This document shows positions 33,883-36,933 of a stretch of 36,933 bases of DNA, piece after piece (positions within the stretch are counted from its first letter, which is position 1; the number at the start of each line of letters is the position of its first letter). Location of the stretch: the NCBI GenBank assembly GCA_947063675.1, contig CAMSTM010000015.1, positions 1 through 36,933 on the forward strand. Direction: 5' to 3'. The translations under genes were made by a program, and so were the position numbers. The notes below the pieces were generated by a model. It saw only the letters and a program-made list of their open reading frames with translations, did not search any database and was not told the DNA's origin. This stretch comes from an uncultured Lachnospiraceae bacterium (GTDB lineage: Bacteria > Bacillota > Clostridia > Lachnospirales > Lachnospiraceae).

Positions 33883-34584
33883 TCAGACCTTCGCCATTTC
33901 CTTTACCCTCTGCAATCCCTGTCTGACCGGCGGAAGCTGCAGAATAATCACAGTAATCAGAGCCTCCGGTCCCAGATAGGAACCGTTATAAGTCAGCGAA
34001 TATACAGGAACGGACATGTTGTAGACGGCGGCATTGGTTCCGAAAAAAATCATCCCTGACAGGAACGAAAAGAAATATCTTCCCAACGCGCCCAGAAGGT
34101 AGCCTTTCGTCAGACCGTTCTTTTTCTCTGAAAATACCCCCGACAGCCCCAATGCCCCGAAGGCAAAAATATAATCGGTAAGCATCTGGGGAATACTGAT
34201 TATGTAGGGGTCTATTACAAGCTGTAAAAAGCCATAGGCCACCGCCCCAAGGAGCCCCGTCCGAAGACCGAACAGATAGCCGATGAGGCACACAAAAAGC
34301 ATACTGCACAGAGTAACGGAGCCTCCCATGGGCATATCCACCAGTTTGACCATACTGGTCACTGTTCCAAGTGCCATTGCCATAGCGGAAAATACCAGTA
34401 CCTTTGTGCTGATTTTTGCCCTGTCTTTGGCGCTGCCGGAGGCCGCATCTCCTGCATTGCCTATCATACACCCAATCAGAAAAACAGCCAGCATTAACGC
34501 CACAAGCACACCGTAGCCCGCACCGGTCAACTCAAAGTAATTGCCCCACTCCTCGTCAATAATTTCTCTCACAAAAACTTCCAT
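33883..34584 (-). CDS. thiT: ThiT-like energy-coupled transporter, S-component
   Basis: A 233-residue membrane protein. The core from about residue 60 matches ThiT/YuaJ, the thiamine-binding S-component of an ECF transporter: MPMGGSVTLCSMLFVCLIGY, GLLGAVAYGFLQLVIDPYII and YSLTYNGSYLGPEALIT. The TPP riboswitch upstream supports a role in uptake of thiamine or a precursor. Usual ThiT proteins have about 180-190 residues; this one carries an extra N-terminal part of about 55 residues, including a further helix (GVLVALMLAVFLIGCMIGN). In the segment DPYIISIPQMLTDY the position where I remember a histidine in ThiT is not histidine. AAAGGAGG precedes the ATG at 34584 and is covered by a hairpin. Confidence 0.87.
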   Translation of the reverse strand: MEVFVREIIDEEWGNYFELTGAGYGVLVALMLAVFLIGCMIGNAGDAASGSAKDRAKISTKVLVFSAMAMALGTVTSMVKLVDMPMGGSVTLCSMLFVCLIGYLFGLRTGLLGAVAYGFLQLVIDPYIISIPQMLTDYIFAFGALGLSGVFSEKKNGLTKGYLLGALGRYFFSFLSGMIFFGTNAAVYNMSVPVYSLTYNGSYLGPEALITVIILQLPPVRQGLQRVKEMAKV

Positions 34585-34591
34585 AAAAAAA

Positions 34592-34616
34592 CCTCCTTTG
34601 AATTCATCACAGGAGG
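34592..34616 (-). promoter_or_regulatory. Hairpin covering the ribosome site of the ThiT-like gene
   Basis: CCTCCT at the upstream side (minus-strand complement of 34611-34616) can pair with the ribosome site AGGAGG (34592-34597) across a 13-base loop. This would block translation and is a plausible output of the TPP riboswitch. Confidence 0.6.
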
Positions 34617-34717
34617 AGAGTTCAATTCTTATAAATGCGTGATTTTAATTATTAGAAGGTATGAAACAATTATAGAATAATAGTTTACAGTTATAAAATC
34701 ACGGCATTTACAAAAAT

Positions 34718-34812
34718 CTGCTTCCCTACGCCGGTATTATCCGGTTCAGGTAATGAGGGTCTGCATGCGACTTTTTCGTTCAACATGCCATCTCAGCGAA
34801 AGCTCCCCTAGC
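34718..34812 (-). ncRNA. TPP riboswitch (THI element)
   Basis: The minus strand reads CTAGGGGAGC, then GCTGAGATGGCATG, a variable P3 stem (GCATG/CATGC) and the hallmark stretch ACCCTCATTACCTGAACC, GATAATACCGGCGTAGGGAA. These are the conserved thiamine pyrophosphate-binding parts. It lies about 130 bases upstream of the ThiT-like gene. A long pairing (AAATGCCGTGATTTTA with TAAAATCACGCATTT) and the ribosome-site hairpin between aptamer and gene form the likely expression platform. Confidence 0.96.
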
Positions 34813-34832
34813 GACTTATTTAATTTTTAATT

Positions 34833-34861
34833 AAAATATACCTGTTTGGAGTATTTGTCAA
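34833..34861 (-). promoter_or_regulatory. Sigma-A promoter of the TPP riboswitch and ThiT-like gene
   Basis: On the minus strand a perfect TTGACA (34856-34861) is followed after 17 bases by TATTTT (34833-34838). It lies about 20 bases before the riboswitch aptamer. Confidence 0.8.
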
Positions 34862-34930
34862 GTTTTTTATGAAATTTTTATCCGAGCGGTGTCACTGTTC
34901 CGCCTTTGACTTCATAGCTACTGAGCGGTC

Positions 34931-35560
34931 TCATTCCTCCGACAGCTCCAGCTTGCTCACCGAAACCTCGTAGGCGATTCTCTTCTCGGCATCCTCCTCG
35001 GAAATTCTCTTCATATATTCCCTGCTCTGAATCCTTCCCCAGATTTCACATCTGGTTCCCACCGTAAAGTTACTGGCAAATCTGGCGTTCCGTCCCCAGC
35101 AGATGCAGGGTATGTAATCACTTTTTCCATAGGGCCTGTTTACGGCCAGCAGTAAATCAGCAATCTCCCTGCCAAGAGGCGTTTTCCGGTAAATAGGCTC
35201 TTTGCAGATATAACCATCCAGATAAATCTGATTTGTTTTCGAGCTTTCCGGCGTTTCATCCACAAATTCAATTTCCCTTGCAAACACGGAAAGCACCAGA
35301 CGATTTTTGCGCTCCTCGTGGCGGTTATAGGAACGGAACTGCCCCTGAACCATAATACTCAGCCCCTTATAATCATCCTCCACGTTTATAAGACGCTCCG
35401 ATACCATAAGAGGAATGATGTCGTTTGAGTCACTCAGTCTTGGCACATTCACGTCCACCATATAAAAGCCCTCGCCGAAAATCTCATGGCTGAATACGAA
35501 ATCGCTCACGATTTCCCCCATGATTACCACCTGGTTGTTTTCAATTACCTTATCTGTCAT
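34931..35560 (-). CDS. SSB-like protein with two OB folds
   Basis: A 209-residue protein resembling single-stranded DNA-binding proteins. The N-terminal OB fold covers about residues 5-100 (NNQVVIMGEIVSDFVFSHEI; LSIMVQGQFRSYNRHEERKN). A second OB fold covers about 105-205 (NQIYLDGYICKEPIYRKTPL; IPCICWGRNARFASNFTVGT; EIWGRIQSREY). The second half keeps the typical SSB pattern G-R-E-I-A-D-L-L-L-A-V-N and is the better match. The usual acidic SSB tail ending DDDIPF is missing, so it is probably not the main replication SSB. GAAGGGAG precedes the ATG at 35560. It stands alone. Confidence 0.85.
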   Translation of the reverse strand: MTDKVIENNQVVIMGEIVSDFVFSHEIFGEGFYMVDVNVPRLSDSNDIIPLMVSERLINVEDDYKGLSIMVQGQFRSYNRHEERKNRLVLSVFAREIEFVDETPESSKTNQIYLDGYICKEPIYRKTPLGREIADLLLAVNRPYGKSDYIPCICWGRNARFASNFTVGTRCEIWGRIQSREYMKRISEEDAEKRIAYEVSVSKLELSEE

Positions 35561-35586
35561 TTTTGTTCTCCCTTCTTACACGTTAA

Positions 35587-35629
35587 GAATTTTTTCCTGT
35601 CATGTATTACTATATATATGAAAAAATTC
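35587..35629. promoter_or_regulatory. Inverted repeat in the promoter region of the SSB-like gene
   Basis: GAATTTTTTC (35587-35596) and GAAAAAATTC (35620-35629) are perfect 10-base inverted arms around a 23-base AT-rich centre containing TATATATA. It lies 27 bases upstream of the SSB-like start codon. It may be an operator or a leader stem. Confidence 0.55.
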
Positions 35630-35655
35630 CGAAAGAAGAACCTTTAGTGACCGCA

Positions 35656-35691
35656 GGTTTCGACACAGTAACGACTGTGCCCGAAAAAACC
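35656..35691. other. Hairpin upstream of the SSB-like gene
   Basis: CACAGT (35664-35669) and ACTGTG (35674-35679) close a 4-base loop. The outer bases GGTTTCG and CGAAAAAACC extend the pairing. There is no clear T-run. It may be the terminator or an RNA structure after the amidotransferase gene (stop at 35723). Confidence 0.5.
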
Positions 35692-35722
35692 AGGTGTAAA
35701 GGACCGCCGGTTAATTCACGTC

Positions 35723-36445
35723 TTACAGCAGTTCCTTAAAATAAGCAAGCAGCTTTGCGCCGTCAACTGCTTTCTCCTTTTCCGGCCGGGAGAACGGAAA
35801 TTCCTGCTGCGAGGCACACAGGCGCTGTGATATGCCACACTTTTGCTGCGCGCAAGAGCTCTGCGGAGTGCAGAGCCGCTCCGGGTGCCACTGTACGCCG
35901 AAAACCGGAAGATGGCTGTGGCACAGCCCCTCCACTACCCCGTCGTCCGCATACTGCACATACGCAATTCCCTGACCCGGACGGTCAAGGCCCTGATGAT
36001 GGGCACTGTTTACCACAAAGCTTTCACCGTATATGTCCTTTAAGAAGCCCTCCGGCGCCACCGTCATATGGAACCGGTCCCCTTCCTGATATTCGTGAGC
36101 CGCGCTCTCCGGAAGATGCTGTACCATATCCCCTCCAAAATAAATATTAATAAGCTGCATCCCCTTGCAGATGCCGAGCACCGGCTTTCTGTCGGAGACA
36201 AAGGCCCTTAGAATTTCCATTTGAATCCTGTCAAGCTCCGAATCAAAAAAACGGGTCCCGTTTGGAAGCTGTCCGAACAGTCTTGGGTCAATATCCCCTC
36301 CTCCCGGTAAAATCAGCCCGTCATAGGCGCAGGTACTCGGCACATGCAGGGAGGTTTTTGCATGCACCCCCAAATGCCTCATGGCGTTTTCGTAATTTGA
36401 TGTTTTTTCGGTTTCTCCGGCAATCAATACTTTTTTCAAATTCAA
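35723..36445 (-). CDS. Class I glutamine amidotransferase, gamma-glutamyl-GABA hydrolase type
   Basis: A 240-residue enzyme of the PuuD-like branch, which hydrolyses gamma-glutamyl amides. The nucleophile cysteine is in PVLGICKGMQLINIYFGG; LILPGGGDIDPRLF and the catalytic histidine-glutamate pair GVQWHPE are clear. After GVQWHPERL a cysteine- and glutamine-rich stretch of about 25 residues (CTPQSSCAQQKCGISQRLCA) interrupts the usual C-terminus before VDGAKLLAYFKELL. Its DNA looks repeat-derived. The active-site residues are intact. The start is uncertain: TTG 36445 or TTG 36439 (MKKVLIAGETE), with only AGG in front. It diverges from the broken AraC gene. Confidence 0.85.
   Translation of the reverse strand: MNLKKVLIAGETEKTSNYENAMRHLGVHAKTSLHVPSTCAYDGLILPGGGDIDPRLFGQLPNGTRFFDSELDRIQMEILRAFVSDRKPVLGICKGMQLINIYFGGDMVQHLPESAAHEYQEGDRFHMTVAPEGFLKDIYGESFVVNSAHHQGLDRPGQGIAYVQYADDGVVEGLCHSHLPVFGVQWHPERLCTPQSSCAQQKCGISQRLCASQQEFPFSRPEKEKAVDGAKLLAYFKELL
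35800..35878. repeat. Repeat-like insert inside the amidotransferase gene
   Basis: The stretch contains the palindrome CTCTGC-GGAGT-GCAGAG (35859-35875) and TTTTGCTGCGCGCAAGAGC. It codes for a Cys/Gln/Ser-rich segment unlike the rest of the protein. The frame is kept. I judge it a short inserted repeat from its composition and position, without a second copy in this window. Confidence 0.5.
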
Positions 36446-36536
36446 TGACCTGCATCAATATCCATACACTTACAATTACATTTACTGTATGCAGGGGAGG
36501 CAGGGAATGATACATGATTAAAAATTTCTATCTCAC

Positions 36537-36565
36537 TTGTATCTCCCCCGCAAATCAAATATACT
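36537..36565 (+). promoter_or_regulatory. Promoter of the truncated AraC-family gene
   Basis: TTGTAT (36537-36542), a 17-base spacer and TATACT (36560-36565) lie about 60 bases before the ATG at 36625. Confidence 0.65.
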
Positions 36566-36624
36566 ATAAGCACCAGTCTGCCAAAAGCAGCAACATGCCA
36601 AATTAATTTACCGGAGGAAACGCC

Positions 36625-36897
36625 ATGCCCCTTACCAAGGACAGCTACGCTCACGAAATCATCAATGACGACACAAGACTGCAGCTCCACTTTTCACTGA
36701 TAAAAGACGGGCATTATTTTTATTCCCCTCCCCACTGGCATGGCCATCTGGAAATCGTTTATATTCAAAAAGGAGAAATGACCGCAAGAGTCAATGAACA
36801 GCAGTACCGCCTTTCGGACAACGATTTGCTGATTGTCAATTCCAGAGAGCTCCATTCCACCAAAAGCTCCGAGAACATAGAGGATCTGCCAGGTTGA
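36625..36897 (+). pseudogene. AraC-family regulator, N-terminal cupin domain only, interrupted
   Basis: The ATG at 36625 follows a strong GGAGG. The translation shows the sugar-sensing cupin of AraC-type regulators: SPPHWHGHLEIVYIQKGEMT, then NEQQYRLSDNDLLIVNSREL and HSTKSSENIE. Homology stops at about codon 86, and the frame ends LPG-stop. There is no DNA-binding domain. The last roughly 50 bases of the window do not look like AraC coding sequence, so an insertion element or another repeat probably starts at about 36881. The gene is either truly broken or only appears so because the window ends in a repeat. Confidence 0.75.
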
Positions 36898-36933
36898 TGA
36901 AGAGAGAGAAGTCGGAGCATTAGGATAATATTT
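36881..36933 (+). other. Unidentified sequence at the window edge, possible insertion element border
   Basis: These bases (GGATCTGCCAGGTTGATGAA onward) do not continue the AraC protein. They may be the first bases of an insertion sequence; too little is present to name one. Confidence 0.35.

Noticed and set aside
36442-36690. 82-residue minus-strand ORF between the amidotransferase and the AraC gene
   Set aside because: It overlaps the start of the AraC gene and the divergent promoter region; no ribosome site or family features.

Overview
The window looks like chromosomal DNA of a spore-forming, anaerobic Firmicute, most likely a Lachnospiraceae (Clostridia) member. The grounds are a spoIIA sporulation operon, an alpha/beta small acid-soluble spore protein, the Firmicute order tig-clpP-clpX-lon-engB, strong GGAGG ribosome sites, sigma-A promoters and a TPP riboswitch. 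This assignment rests on gene content only. Almost every gene is on the minus strand. I see no tRNA, rRNA, CRISPR array or complete insertion sequence.

Layout. At 1-5770 lie the start of a solute-binding lipoprotein (cut by the window edge), a membrane-anchored AraC-type regulator and a large secreted glucosaminidase-like protein with a proline/threonine repeat stalk. An oxidoreductase follows (5872-6867), then the spoIIA operon (spoIIAA-spoIIAB-sigF, 8676-7080). Upstream of spoIIAA is a tandem array of 78-bp GC-rich repeats, then a housekeeping run: aldose epimerase, valS, a FapA-family protein, folC, a 48-residue protein missing from the ORF track, and a zinc-ribbon/TPR membrane protein. 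From 17308 to 22913 come an unknown protein with its own clear promoter, a DUF308 and a VanZ-like membrane protein, truA, a D-lactate-dehydrogenase-type enzyme, an AI-2E family membrane protein and engB. The proteostasis cluster lon, clpX, clpP and tig occupies 22939-28616. Then come an ECF-type membrane protein (+ strand), the spore protein gene, a DJ-1/CBS/greA operon, a CYTH protein (+), malQ, a ThiT-like transporter under a TPP riboswitch, a double-OB SSB-like protein, a class I glutamine amidotransferase and a broken AraC-family gene at the right edge.

How the genes work together. Trigger factor, ClpXP and Lon handle folding and degradation. SpoIIAA, SpoIIAB and SigF form the forespore partner-switching module, and the SASP gene is a late spore product. 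The TPP riboswitch, with a hairpin that covers the ribosome site, should control the ThiT-like transporter. The membrane AraC regulator probably controls the adjacent solute-binding protein.

Most interesting signals. (1) Two intergenic elements (about 19964-20072 and 31368-31488) share the same layout and conserved GC-rich blocks, but their central hairpin arms differ in sequence while staying complementary. This suggests a dispersed structured repeat or RNA family. (2) The 78-bp repeats fill nearly all the space where the spoIIA promoter should be. (3) A repeat-like, cysteine-rich insert lies in frame inside the amidotransferase. (4) The AraC gene at the right edge loses homology about 50 bp before the window ends, as expected if an insertion element or assembly repeat begins there.
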